Assembly (NCBI RefSeq): GCF_017810075.1
Contig: NZ_JADNYK010000001.1
Coordinates: forward strand, 620,001-684,000
Direction of reading: 5' to 3'
DNA: 64,000 nt
Origin: Pseudozobellia sp. WGM2
Lineage (GTDB): Bacteria; Bacteroidota; Bacteroidia; Flavobacteriales; Flavobacteriaceae
Shown here: one piece after another, positions 46,716 to 54,220 of the stretch
Position numbering within the stretch: the stretch's first letter is position 1
Layout of the letters: each line of letters opens with the position of its first letter
Notes under the pieces: generated by a model
Told to the model about the DNA's origin: nothing
The model's input: the letters and a program-made list of their open reading frames with translations, nothing else
Database searches by the model: none
Position numbers and translations under genes: made by a program

Positions 46716-46908
46716 TTTTTTGTTTTTTATAAGATTAATATTTATCTAATTATAAGTATATGCTCACATTTTTTCATATTTTGCCATTACCAATCAAAAC
46801 AGTGAGTAATCTATTATACTGTCTTACAATTGTATATGCTCATGAACTTTGTTTTTTTGCCATTTGGGCGGATATTTTTTAATATGGATGAGCATATTCT
46901 ATTGAAAT
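46716..46908. promoter_or_regulatory. Divergent promoter with three TGAGCATATWC boxes
   Basis: The 193-bp gap between the CBASS operon and the sigma-factor operon carries the same 11-bp box three times: 46756-46766 and 46832-46842 (read on the minus strand, TGAGCATATAC, pointing at CBASS) and 46889-46899 (plus strand, TGAGCATATTC, pointing at the sigma gene, whose ATG is at 46909). Nine positions are identical in all copies. They could be elements recognised by the adjacent sigma-like protein or operators for another regulator. Confidence 0.65.
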
Positions 46909-47523
46909 ATGGCTTTAGCGAGTAAAAAAGAAATTCTTGAGCACCTAGATTCCATTGATTTGAATGAACTTTTGGATAGGATGGAGAACTACGTCCGAAC
47001 TCGTTTTTATAATAAATCTGAGAAAGAACGAGAAGGGTTTGATTACCTTGATTTTTGTTATAATGTTCTAGTCAAAGCTTCAACAGGAGTTAGAAATTGG
47101 GATAAGGAAAAGACTTCTTTTGATAATTTTATTTTCGGATCTTTAAGAAGTGATTTATTTAACTTCTTTAGAAAACAAAAAAATAAGAAGAATGAAGAGG
47201 GAAATTTGCAAACCACAGAGCAAGAAATATACTTAATTGAAATAAATGACTTTGTTGAACTAGATGAAGTTGAAGCTGAAGATGAACCTCCAGATATAGA
47301 TTTTAAAGATATATGCGAAGACGCTCTGAAATCATTGAGGGAACAAGGAGCAGACAAATTGGAAATAGAAGTGTTTGAATGTTGGCTAGCTGGTTATTAT
47401 AAGCCAAAAGAAATAGCTGACTTGTGTAACATAGATACCACAGAAGTAAATAATACTGTCAAAAGACTTTCTAGAAAAACTATTAAGTTAAAAGAAAAAT
47501 GGATAAGCTTAAAAAAATCGTAG
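46909..47523 (+). CDS. ECF-like sigma factor beside CBASS
   Basis: A 204-aa sigma-70-family protein. Region 2 is visible as FDYLDFCYNVLVKASTGVRNWDKEKTSFDNFIFGSLRSDLFNFFRKQ (~44-90), corresponding to the core-binding and -10 recognition helices, and region 4 as ALKSLREQ...GYYKPKEIADLCNIDTTEVNNTVKRLSRKTI (~145-195). An acidic linker joins them. It is divergent from the CBASS operon and overlaps the next gene by 25 bp. I infer that it activates CBASS and its own operon; a phage or mobile-element origin is also possible. Confidence 0.75.
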   Translation: MALASKKEILEHLDSIDLNELLDRMENYVRTRFYNKSEKEREGFDYLDFCYNVLVKASTGVRNWDKEKTSFDNFIFGSLRSDLFNFFRKQKNKKNEEGNLQTTEQEIYLIEINDFVELDEVEAEDEPPDIDFKDICEDALKSLREQGADKLEIEVFECWLAGYYKPKEIADLCNIDTTEVNNTVKRLSRKTIKLKEKWISLKKS

Positions 47524-47897
47524 ATAAAGGTTTTACCGAGAACTATCTTTTTGGAGATATAAATGATATTCGCAAAAGTTTATCTGATTATGGAGTCAAT
47601 TTAGATGATAATAGGCAGCGTCAAAACAAGCTGATTAAACAATTAAAGTTTAAACTTCGTTCATCTATATACAAAGAAAAAAATGAAAACCTTTTGCTTA
47701 AGGCAACAGAATCATTTCAAGAAGCTATAAATAAGGGGCTAGAAAAACCAATTGCTTATTTGAATAACCTGATTAAAGAGAATCAATTGTTAGTGCAGTA
47801 TAACAATTTGGACAAGTTAAGCTCCGATGAAATAAAAGAAATCATTAAAGACCAAAATTTGATTGAAATAATTGAGTTACTTGAAAACGAACAGTAA
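47499..47897 (+). CDS. Small helical protein, candidate sigma antagonist
   Basis: A 132-aa soluble, highly charged, helical protein with no recognisable family (LKKIVDKGFTENYLFGDINDIRKSLSDYGV at the start, then long amphipathic helices ending IIELLENEQ). Its ATG lies inside the sigma gene (25-bp overlap) and its end overlaps the metallopeptidase frame (26 bp), so the three are made in fixed proportion. The position between a sigma factor and an ImmA/IrrE protease suggests an antagonist that the protease destroys; this is inference from gene order. Confidence 0.6.
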   Translation: MDKLKKIVDKGFTENYLFGDINDIRKSLSDYGVNLDDNRQRQNKLIKQLKFKLRSSIYKEKNENLLLKATESFQEAINKGLEKPIAYLNNLIKENQLLVQYNNLDKLSSDEIKEIIKDQNLIEIIELLENEQ

Positions 47898-48681
47898 AGG
47901 GAAAAATAAGGCTAAAGAGGTCCTAAATGAAATTGGTTTTGATGAAATAACAGAGCTTACAAATTCAGATTTAGTTAGTGGTTTTGGTATACTTTTTATT
48001 GCTGAACCCTTAAAAAATGCCGATGGAAAAATCATAAGAGGTAAAACCAAGACCATAATAAAAGTAAACTCGTTAATACCTTATCCACAAAGAATACGCT
48101 ACGTAGTTGCACACGAATTAGGACATTATTTTTTACATGAAAAATTGGAAATCCACACGGACAATTCTAAAACACTAAACTGGTTCAAAGTAGAAGACCA
48201 AGCAAAAAGGGGATTACAGGAATTTGAAGCGAATGATTTTGCTTCAGAATTATTAATGCCTGAAAAGGTTTTTCGTCAATTTATCAAGCATAAACCTTTT
48301 AGTCCTTCTTTAATAAAGGAAATATCTGATAGATTTCATACCAGCTTAACGTCTGTAGTTTATAGATTAATAACTTTAGATGTGTTTCCATTATTAGTTG
48401 TTTTCATTTCTGATGGATTAGTAAGATATTGGAGAAAATCCCCAGATTTGAAAGGTTGGCTAAAAGATCTTACCAAGCTTTCTCCACCCGAGGATTCCGT
48501 TGCAAAAGAATATATTGACTCCGATTATGATTTTATCTATAAAGGAGATGAAAAAGCTCAAGAAATAGACCGTTCCACTTGGTTTAAATTGTACGAAAAT
48601 CAAGAAGATTCTGATTTTATGGAGTATTGCATTCCTACCATGCAGTATAAAACTATAATCAGTATAATATGGGAAGCTTAG
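47872..48681 (+). CDS. ImmA/IrrE-family metallopeptidase
   Basis: A 269-aa protein with a zinc-peptidase core: RYVVAHELGHYFLH (HELGH at 81-85) and the downstream glutamate helix FEANDFASELLMP. This is the ImmA/IrrE (DUF955) pattern; known members cleave a repressor (ImmR, DdrO) after DNA damage, and CapP cleaves CapH to induce CBASS. The C-terminal ~110 residues form an unrecognised domain that may sense a signal. The frame begins at TTG 47872 or 47881, with no ATG available, overlapping the previous gene. Confidence 0.85.
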   Translation: MSYLKTNSKGKNKAKEVLNEIGFDEITELTNSDLVSGFGILFIAEPLKNADGKIIRGKTKTIIKVNSLIPYPQRIRYVVAHELGHYFLHEKLEIHTDNSKTLNWFKVEDQAKRGLQEFEANDFASELLMPEKVFRQFIKHKPFSPSLIKEISDRFHTSLTSVVYRLITLDVFPLLVVFISDGLVRYWRKSPDLKGWLKDLTKLSPPEDSVAKEYIDSDYDFIYKGDEKAQEIDRSTWFKLYENQEDSDFMEYCIPTMQYKTIISIIWEA

Positions 48682-49041
48682 TTTTTTTGGCCTAAGAGAA
48701 TTTTAGTTCATGGCTTGCTTATTATTTCTTAAAGGTATTCATGAACCTCCTTCGTCGGTTTGGCTAAAACAATAGGGGAGAGGAGCTTTAAGAATTTTAG
48801 GGGGCTGGTTACCATAATTGTTGACGTCTGTATTGGTTGTTTTATCTTAATGAAGTCTTAAGAGTTACAATGGATCCTAAAATTTAGCGAACGACCCGTA
48901 CATTGTTTCCAAAATTATCTGTAAACCTCAAATTTAAAGTCATTTATAAATGCCACATACAGATAATAGGAATACAGGGAAATAGTATCATGAGAAGGTT
49001 CCTTATTCTCAAAATTGTTTTTGGTAATGGTTAAGGCGAGT
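48682..49041. other. 360-bp intergenic region, nothing recognised
   Basis: Lies between the 3' ends of the protease operon and the convergent membrane-protein pair. No frame with coding character and no convincing terminator was found. Confidence 0.4.
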
Positions 49042-49281
49042 TTATTTGAGCCAGTAACCAATAATCCCTCCAATCATTGTACTACCAAGTTCCGAGTTAT
49101 CCGAATAAAGAGAAAGATAAATAGAGAATCCAAGTAGCACGACTGTTACAATTATTCTCCCTATCGCTTTTATTTTATCATTTTCGTTCGCGGAGGACGG
49201 GTTGTTATCTCCTAAATGTACTGGATTCGGATTTATCGCATTTAATGTCTCTTTGACTGTTGTACCAAATAACTTAACCAT
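49042..49281 (-). CDS. 79-aa protein with two C-terminal membrane helices
   Basis: A small protein with a polar N-terminal half (NPNPVHLGDNNPSSANENDK) and two hydrophobic helices (IGRIIVTVVLLGFSIYLSLY and STMIGGIIGYWL). Short two-helix proteins ending GGIIGYWLK occur among phage holin-like and defence-associated proteins, but I cannot assign a family. It starts 6 bp after the 466-aa protein gene ends, so the two form an operon. Confidence 0.6.
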   Translation of the reverse strand: MVKLFGTTVKETLNAINPNPVHLGDNNPSSANENDKIKAIGRIIVTVVLLGFSIYLSLYSDNSELGSTMIGGIIGYWLK

Positions 49282-49287
49282 GATAAT

Positions 49288-50688
49288 TTATTTTTTTGAT
49301 TTAATATTATGATAAATTAAGAATCCACTTCCGCCAACGGCACCTCCGCCTGTAACCCCGGCTATAGCCGTAACTACTAATTTTGTTTTTAATCTTTGCG
49401 TTAATTTTAAATTGTATTCATTTATTGTTTCAAGCCAGAACTCGTCACTATTTGACAAATTCATAGATTTAGCGGTTTTGATGGATTCAACTATATCATC
49501 AAAATTCACAAAATCTGTCGTAATGTGACCGCCGGTCTCTAAGCTTTTTAGATTATGACTGTTACAAGTTATATAATCAGAAATACCATAATGGGCAGGT
49601 TGTTGACCAAATAAGGAATTGTCTACATTGTTAAAAATGACAACTGGTGAGTCTTTGTTTCTTTTTGCTTTGTTCAGAGCAAAAATCAATTCATTTTCGT
49701 TTTCAACAATTAAATTAAAATTATTCTCACCTATTTTTTCCACTGTTCTATATATCTCATTCGTCTGTTCATCAGAAATGTTAAACAATGATTTCAGTTT
49801 CGTTTTATTTTTAGAGGCGACATAAATAAACTTAATTTTCTCTGGTTCAACATCTATATCCGTTAAGAAGGATTTGTAAGTTCTAATAAATTTCACTCCT
49901 TTATTTGATAAAGAGTGAACTAACTTTTTGCTTAAAGGTGCATTTAATATAATCTTAGAATTTTTCTGAAGACCAATCCCGTTTAAAGGGTTAGTATGAG
50001 AATTCTGTCTAGTTCCTCGGGTAGTATTTATAATTACGGAATTTTCGTCTATTGATTTGACAAGAACATAACTTTCATATCTTTTAGGGGTAGCCGTAAT
50101 TCTTCTGTTTGTTAGTTTTGAAAGAGTTTTTGCTTGTTTTTCATTTAGTGACATTCCCTTTAATAGTCCAAATAACTCATGTTTATTACTTTGAATGGGG
50201 AGGTGTCGTAAATCTTCTGGAACGATTCGATATTTCGCATATTTTAGATTTTTAAACCTTAAAAAGTTATTTTTAAATTCATTTGTAATTGTACTTTCGG
50301 CACCGAAATCACTACTTAATTCATCAATATCGTTTAAAAACCCGCTTACTTCCTTACTGAAGTGTTTCCAAGAATATGAATTGGAGTTCTTAATTGATTT
50401 AATCAGGAGTTTCTTTTCACCTTGAGTTAAATTAACATTGTCGAAAACACTCTTTTCGAAATTACTATTGTCAGCAGATTTATATGTGCTTTCTAAAAAT
50501 TTATCGGAAACCTTAGCCGCATCATCTATTTTATTATTTAAACTTTTCGGAATTTTTTTAAAGCTCTTTGTTGTAGATTTTTTACATGCGTTTATAAGAA
50601 CATTATCCGTACATCTGCTCAATCCGACAAGAAGTAAAATTATAGTAGCCCCAATTTTTGGTAATTTTTTTCCCATACCAATGAACAA
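49288..50688 (-). CDS. 466-aa membrane-anchored protein of unknown family
   Basis: A protein with an N-terminal hydrophobic signal anchor (IGATIILLLVGLSRC; Arg at -1 argues against a true lipobox), a helical, charged middle, an alpha/beta-looking segment from ~285 (KIKFIYVAS, DSPVVIFNNVDN, ISDYITCNSHNLKS) and a C-terminal Gly-rich helix (LVVTAIAGVTGGGAVGGSGF). The two anchors leave a ~420-residue domain on one side of the membrane. I recognise no family. It sits in the AT-rich island next to CBASS, paired with a small membrane protein, so a defence or conflict role is possible. The ATG at 50676 (MGKK) is an alternative start. Confidence 0.65.
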   Translation of the reverse strand: MFIGMGKKLPKIGATIILLLVGLSRCTDNVLINACKKSTTKSFKKIPKSLNNKIDDAAKVSDKFLESTYKSADNSNFEKSVFDNVNLTQGEKKLLIKSIKNSNSYSWKHFSKEVSGFLNDIDELSSDFGAESTITNEFKNNFLRFKNLKYAKYRIVPEDLRHLPIQSNKHELFGLLKGMSLNEKQAKTLSKLTNRRITATPKRYESYVLVKSIDENSVIINTTRGTRQNSHTNPLNGIGLQKNSKIILNAPLSKKLVHSLSNKGVKFIRTYKSFLTDIDVEPEKIKFIYVASKNKTKLKSLFNISDEQTNEIYRTVEKIGENNFNLIVENENELIFALNKAKRNKDSPVVIFNNVDNSLFGQQPAHYGISDYITCNSHNLKSLETGGHITTDFVNFDDIVESIKTAKSMNLSNSDEFWLETINEYNLKLTQRLKTKLVVTAIAGVTGGGAVGGSGFLIYHNIKSKK

Positions 50689-50873
50689 TATTAATAAAAA
50701 TGACCTATTGCGTTTTGAGGGAAATCAACGATTATATTAAACTTTTACAAAATAAACTTAGGGGGAGATACTTAAGAATTCTAAGTTAAAAAATTAATCC
50801 TAAATAGGTTAGTTATTTTATAATTTATCTAATATCTATTGTGAGGCTTGCTTTTAACTTTAATTGTATATTT

Positions 50874-51065
50874 ATGAAGTCAACCCGTTCAAAAATAAAA
50901 AGATTCTCAATAAAAGAAAATGACCGGGAAGGAGTTGATTTTGTTGTCACAGATTCTAATGGCAAATGGCATTCAATCTGAAATATTTTTCAAGCCAATG
51001 GATTTGATTGCTCTACAAAGCATGAAAATGAGGGCTTCAGTTACAATACCGAAGGTCTATTTTAA
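50874..51065 (+). pseudogene. Small gene with in-frame TGA (36 + 27 codons)
   Basis: A frame from ATG 50874 encodes 35 residues (STRSKIKRFSIKENDREG at the start, GKWHSI at the end) to a TGA at 50979, then continues in the same frame for 27 more codons (NIFQANGFDCSTKHENEGFS region) to TAA at 51063. The downstream part has the same coding character, so this looks like a 63-codon gene interrupted by a nonsense mutation. A genuine 35-aa protein is the alternative. Confidence 0.35.
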
Positions 51066-51171
51066 ATAATGTTAGGAACACGTTCAAAAAAAACTTCAAA
51101 CAAGATGAGAGGTTAGCAAGTGCTTAGAAATTATCTCGCTCTGCCGGCGCACCATCTCGCTCATATTTCTA

Positions 51172-51188
51172 AAGGTCTACCAGACCTT
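51172..51188. repeat. Short hairpin
   Basis: AAGGTCT-ACC-AGACCTT, a perfect 7-bp stem with a 3-nt loop in gene-free DNA, followed by an A-rich tract. No neighbouring intact gene would use it as a terminator. Confidence 0.5.
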
Positions 51189-51288
51189 CAAAAATACTTC
51201 CGTTAGCTGTTGCGGCAAGCTACCGAGAATGCCTGTGAAAAATTTATTGATCTTTCTGCCAGAAATGCCATCAGCATCAACTCGCACA

Positions 51289-51319
51289 AAATTTCAAAGA
51301 TTCTCAATCTTTGAAATTT
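51289..51319. repeat. 14-bp perfect hairpin, first copy of a dispersed element
   Basis: AAATTTCAAAGATT-CTC-AATCTTTGAAATTT. A related element lies at 52130-52158 in opposite orientation; both are joined to TTGTGCG on the same side of the element, so the similarity extends past the stem. It lies in the 1.5-kb stretch without intact genes. Confidence 0.7.
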
Positions 51320-51850
51320 ATGTCGTGGCGTTGGCAAGCGTTGGCAAGTTATTCGCTGATATTTATTTTTTTTAAAGGAGCTCATGAATGCTTTGCATTT
51401 GTGTTTTAAAAGCAATCGAACGATTGGTGTGCGGCAATTTTATGCTTCGGCTTCGCTCAGCACAGGCGGCACGACTAATTATGAGTACAGACGGAATGTT
51501 TCTCGCTGGAGTTTCTACGAAATTGAAATTCTCTAAAAAGTTTTTTCTGTGTGGAAAATTTGAAGCTACGTAAATTGGAAAGGTTGATGACCCTGTTGTG
51601 AGTTTTGATCAATTCTCAAAGCTTGAGGGATATTTTACATCATAGACCCGCGAAGCGCCGATGAACTCCTATAAAAAACAATATATGAGCATCGTGAATA
51701 ATTATAGCTACTGATGTTTTGAACATTTCAGTAAAACAGCTTTGACATAATATCTGACGATATGAACCTAAAGGCCTCATATCTGATATTATATCAAATA
51801 CACGGTATGCGTCGTTTTACAGATTAACCAGATTGTACTATAATTTATAT

Positions 51851-52270
51851 TATGTAAAATAGGATAATTAAAAGCCCACTATCACCATATTTTACACCAA
51901 ATGAAATATCTTGCTTAGAAAGTCCTTCAGCATCATCTCGCCGACTTTTAAATCATCCACAGGATAATTCAAAAGCTCGCGTATGTAAAATAGAATAATT
52001 AGAAGCCCACTATCACCATATTTTACACCAAATGAAATATCTTGCTTGAAAGTCCATCAACACCATCTCGCCGATTTTTAAATCATCCACAGGGTAATTC
52101 AAAAGCTCGCGTATGTCAAATACGGCATTAATTCTTAAGATTGAGAATCTTTAGAATTTTGTGCGGGATGGCGCGCTGGCATTAACTATCGTGCTGCTAA
52201 GTCCAACACCTCGGCTAGCCTACAAAGTAAAATCACCTACAGGATAATTCAAAAGCTCTCGTACGTAACA
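51851..52270. repeat. Degenerate tandem repeat, period ~130 bp
   Basis: Two almost identical ~131-bp units (51851-51981 and 51982-52111) share TATGTAAAATAG, AGCCCACTATCACCATATTT, AATGAAATATCTTGCTT, ATCTCGCCGA and TAATTCAAAAGCTCGCGTA. A third, more divergent unit (AAGTCC at 52199, then ACAGGATAATTCAAAAGCTC to about 52260) follows; its start is replaced by the second copy of the hairpin element. No protein is encoded. Units are too long for CRISPR, and the sequence is conserved across the unit rather than alternating with spacers. Confidence 0.8.
52130..52158. repeat. Second copy of hairpin element, inverted
   Basis: AATTCTTAAGATT-GAG-AATCTTTAGAATT, a 13-bp stem with one mismatch, followed by TTTGTGCGGGATGGC. 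It matches the reverse complement of the element at 51289-51319 including the flanking TTGTGCG. Confidence 0.65.
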
Positions 52271-52330
52271 TTGAATATTGTAGACCTTCTCCTCCGTTAT
52301 AGAAATAAATCTCAAAAAGCAGCGCTTCTA

Positions 52331-52714
52331 TTAGGCTATGGTAGTTTCGGTAACTTTTACATCCCGAAGATATTCCACCACTTCACTGGCAAAATTCTGA
52401 AACCGGTCTAGATGTTTCTGTAGCATACCAGAGCAGCGTGCCGATGCATTTTCGTCACTGCGCAGCTCGGTGATGATATTTTCGTTCGAATGAGCCAATT
52501 CCGAAACATTCTCCTTCAACTCATTAAATCTAACGAATTGATGATAGGTTTTGGGCTCGCACAAGTAAGATGAAAGTTTACGCGAAAACTGATCAATATC
52601 ACGTTGATTTCTATCCAAGCGTTTAAGTTGCACATTTTTATCATTGGTAAATTGTGCCTTTGTAGTCGTATTCTCGTAAACAGTCATTTCAAACGTTGTA
52701 GTTAAAGCAGTCAA
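52331..52714 (-). CDS. Helical coiled-coil protein, paralogue A
   Basis: A 127-aa charged helical protein without signal peptide or membrane segment. The core LKRLDRNQRDIDQFSRKLSSYLCEPKTYHQFVRFNELKENV is clearly related to the next gene (52873), sharing LxRNQRxxxQ, the CEPKTY box and DENAS/DENSM. Family not recognised; a four-helix or coiled-coil bundle is likely. It is separated from its paralogue by 158 bp and may have its own promoter. Confidence 0.68.
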   Translation of the reverse strand: MTALTTTFEMTVYENTTTKAQFTNDKNVQLKRLDRNQRDIDQFSRKLSSYLCEPKTYHQFVRFNELKENVSELAHSNENIITELRSDENASARCSGMLQKHLDRFQNFASEVVEYLRDVKVTETTIA

Positions 52715-52872
52715 ATTCTATACAAATGTATTCGTAACTTCCTATAAATGTTTGTGCTAACGGTTTTTTAACTTAAAATTCACAACCTATTTACTGAAAC
52801 GCCAAAATAAAGCTTAAAATATGTTAAATTGACTTATTAAGTAAGCTTTTTCTTAAACTGAGAGTTTAAGTT

Positions 52873-53205
52873 TTATTCACAATTCGACAAATAGTCCTCT
52901 ATATTCTCATGCAATTTTCTAAATTCCGAGAGTTGTTTTTTAGCTTCGCTAACATATTCACCCATGCTATTTTCGTCTCCCTTAAGTGCGTGAATAACTT
53001 CTTTGTGGTTTTTGCTACAACGGTCCATCGTATTTTTTAGAGCCTCTATTCTTTCAAACAGATTATAGGTTTTGGGCTCACAACGGTATGACCGCAACTG
53101 ACTGCGCATTTGAGATAAATTACGTTGGTTACGTTCAAGCCTGACGATTAGGGCATTGCTATCTCCCTCGCGGAGATGATGAAGATTTTTTTTGAATTTT
53201 TCCAT
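52873..53205 (-). CDS. Helical coiled-coil protein, paralogue B
   Basis: A 110-aa paralogue of the preceding entry, with IVRLERNQRNLSQMRSQLRSYRCEPKTYNLFERIEALKNTM and a similar C-terminal helix. The invariant Cys in CEPKTY is notable. Soluble; no family recognised. The pair must come from tandem duplication followed by divergence, mainly at the N-termini. Divergent from the HPF gene. Confidence 0.68.
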   Translation of the reverse strand: MEKFKKNLHHLREGDSNALIVRLERNQRNLSQMRSQLRSYRCEPKTYNLFERIEALKNTMDRCSKNHKEVIHALKGDENSMGEYVSEAKKQLSEFRKLHENIEDYLSNCE

Positions 53206-53402
53206 GGCGCATAGATTTAGGGGTCAAACTGTAGGATTTTAACAAGGTTACTTCTTAAAGCTACAAAAAATACATCTACAACGTTTTCGTATGAGTAGGA
53301 ATTTTCAAGTTTTAACAATAATTTATTCCTTCGATTTGTAGCTGTGGCAATAAATAATTCTTTTCGGCACCAAAGCGCTTACTTCCACTGGTAACTTGCA
53401 GT

Positions 53403-53705
53403 ATGGAAATAATTTTTGAGTACGATAACGTAAGTGCCAGTGAACGCTTAGAAGAGTTGGCCACAAATAAGATCAATAAACTAGTTGATAAATTCGATTT
53501 CTTGGTACGAGCCGATGTATTTTTTAAAAAAGAAAATACGTCAACACCAGAAACCGGATTGGTCTGTAACATACGCCTAAGCGCTCCCGGCCCACGATTG
53601 TTCGCCGAATCGAGTAATGAGAGTTTTGAAGCTTCCATCAAAGAATCGGTGTCTAGTCTAGAACGACAGTTAAAAAAGAGAAAAGAAGAACTAAAATCAC
53701 ACTAA
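53403..53705 (+). CDS. Ribosome hibernation-promoting factor (HPF/RaiA family, short)
   Basis: A 100-aa protein with the beta-alpha-beta-beta-beta-alpha layout of short HPF/YfiA: IIFEYDNVSASERLEELATNKINKLVDKFD, VRADVFFKKE, CNIRLSAPGPRLFAESSNESFEASIKESVSSLERQLKKRKEEL. Short HPFs bind the 30S decoding region and promote 100S dimers or block translation in stationary phase. It lies 3 bp before the ArsC-like gene, so the two are co-transcribed. Confidence 0.87.
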   Translation: MEIIFEYDNVSASERLEELATNKINKLVDKFDFLVRADVFFKKENTSTPETGLVCNIRLSAPGPRLFAESSNESFEASIKESVSSLERQLKKRKEELKSH

Positions 53706-53708
53706 ACT

Positions 53709-54170
53709 ATGAACGATATGAGTGTTCTAACAACTGATGAAAAATTACTGACCTTGGTGTACAGTTCCACTTCACACTTGGGCAAGCAGGTTTTGGGCTA
53801 TGTGCAAGGGGCAGGTGAACATCTGCGTACCATCGATATCGCCGAGACCAATCTGGGCCACGCGGTATGGGTAACCTTGGCAGATGGATTAAACAAAGAT
53901 TTAGGAGAACTTTTTTCCTTAGACAATACCGAAACCTTGGATATTGAGAGTAGTAATTCTTTTGATACCGATGATTGGTTGAAGTTGATTGATAAAAATC
54001 CGTCACTTTTGCAGAACCCGATTGCCATAAAGGGTAAAAACTTTATGCAAGTCACCGGTAGATCTCAGGTCTTGAAGTTTTTCGGGGTCGATTCCGCAGG
54101 ATTGGAAAAAAAGAATTTGGGCGACTCCCCTACCACTTCGTCAACGACTAAAGACGAATCGTTCATATAA
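53709..54170 (+). CDS. ArsC/Spx-fold protein without usual active-site Cys
   Basis: A 153-aa thioredoxin-like protein of the arsenate-reductase (ArsC) family, recognised from DWLKLIDKNPSLLQNPIAIKGKNFMQVTGRSQVLKFFG. The N-terminal active-site region reads YSSTSHLGKQVLGY, where the CxxC or single Cys of ArsC/Spx is absent, so redox catalysis is unlikely. It follows the HPF gene by 3 bp and ends at a strong terminator. A structural or regulatory role is inferred. Confidence 0.75.
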   Translation: MNDMSVLTTDEKLLTLVYSSTSHLGKQVLGYVQGAGEHLRTIDIAETNLGHAVWVTLADGLNKDLGELFSLDNTETLDIESSNSFDTDDWLKLIDKNPSLLQNPIAIKGKNFMQVTGRSQVLKFFGVDSAGLEKKNLGDSPTTSSTTKDESFI

Positions 54171-54191
54171 GATTCTCAAATAATTTAAATG

Positions 54192-54220
54192 AAAAAGCCA
54201 CCTAATCGGTGGCTTTTTTT
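54192..54220. terminator. Intrinsic terminator (bidirectional)
   Basis: AAAAAGCCACC-TAATC-GGTGGCTTTTT: a 6-bp G/C-rich stem extended by A/T pairs with a T-run on the plus strand and an A-run that serves the opposite strand. It closes the HPF/ArsC operon and the convergent 117-aa gene. Confidence 0.88.

Noticed and set aside
46564-46749. 61-aa plus-strand frame ahead of the sigma gene
   Set aside because: It is antisense to the 57-aa basic protein gene, is hydrophobic without motif, and the minus-strand frame has the better protein character.
49288-50688. Reading of the 466-aa protein as a CHAT/caspase-type effector
   Set aside because: A His-containing strand (CNSHN) is present but no convincing His/Cys dyad spacing was found, so no function is claimed.
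51388-51573. 61-aa frame in the repeat-rich region
   Set aside because: Odd composition, no homology recognised, and located among decayed repeats; chance frame.
51851-52270. Possible CRISPR array
   Set aside because: Units of about 130 bp are conserved along their length rather than alternating short repeats with unique spacers, and no cas gene is in the window.
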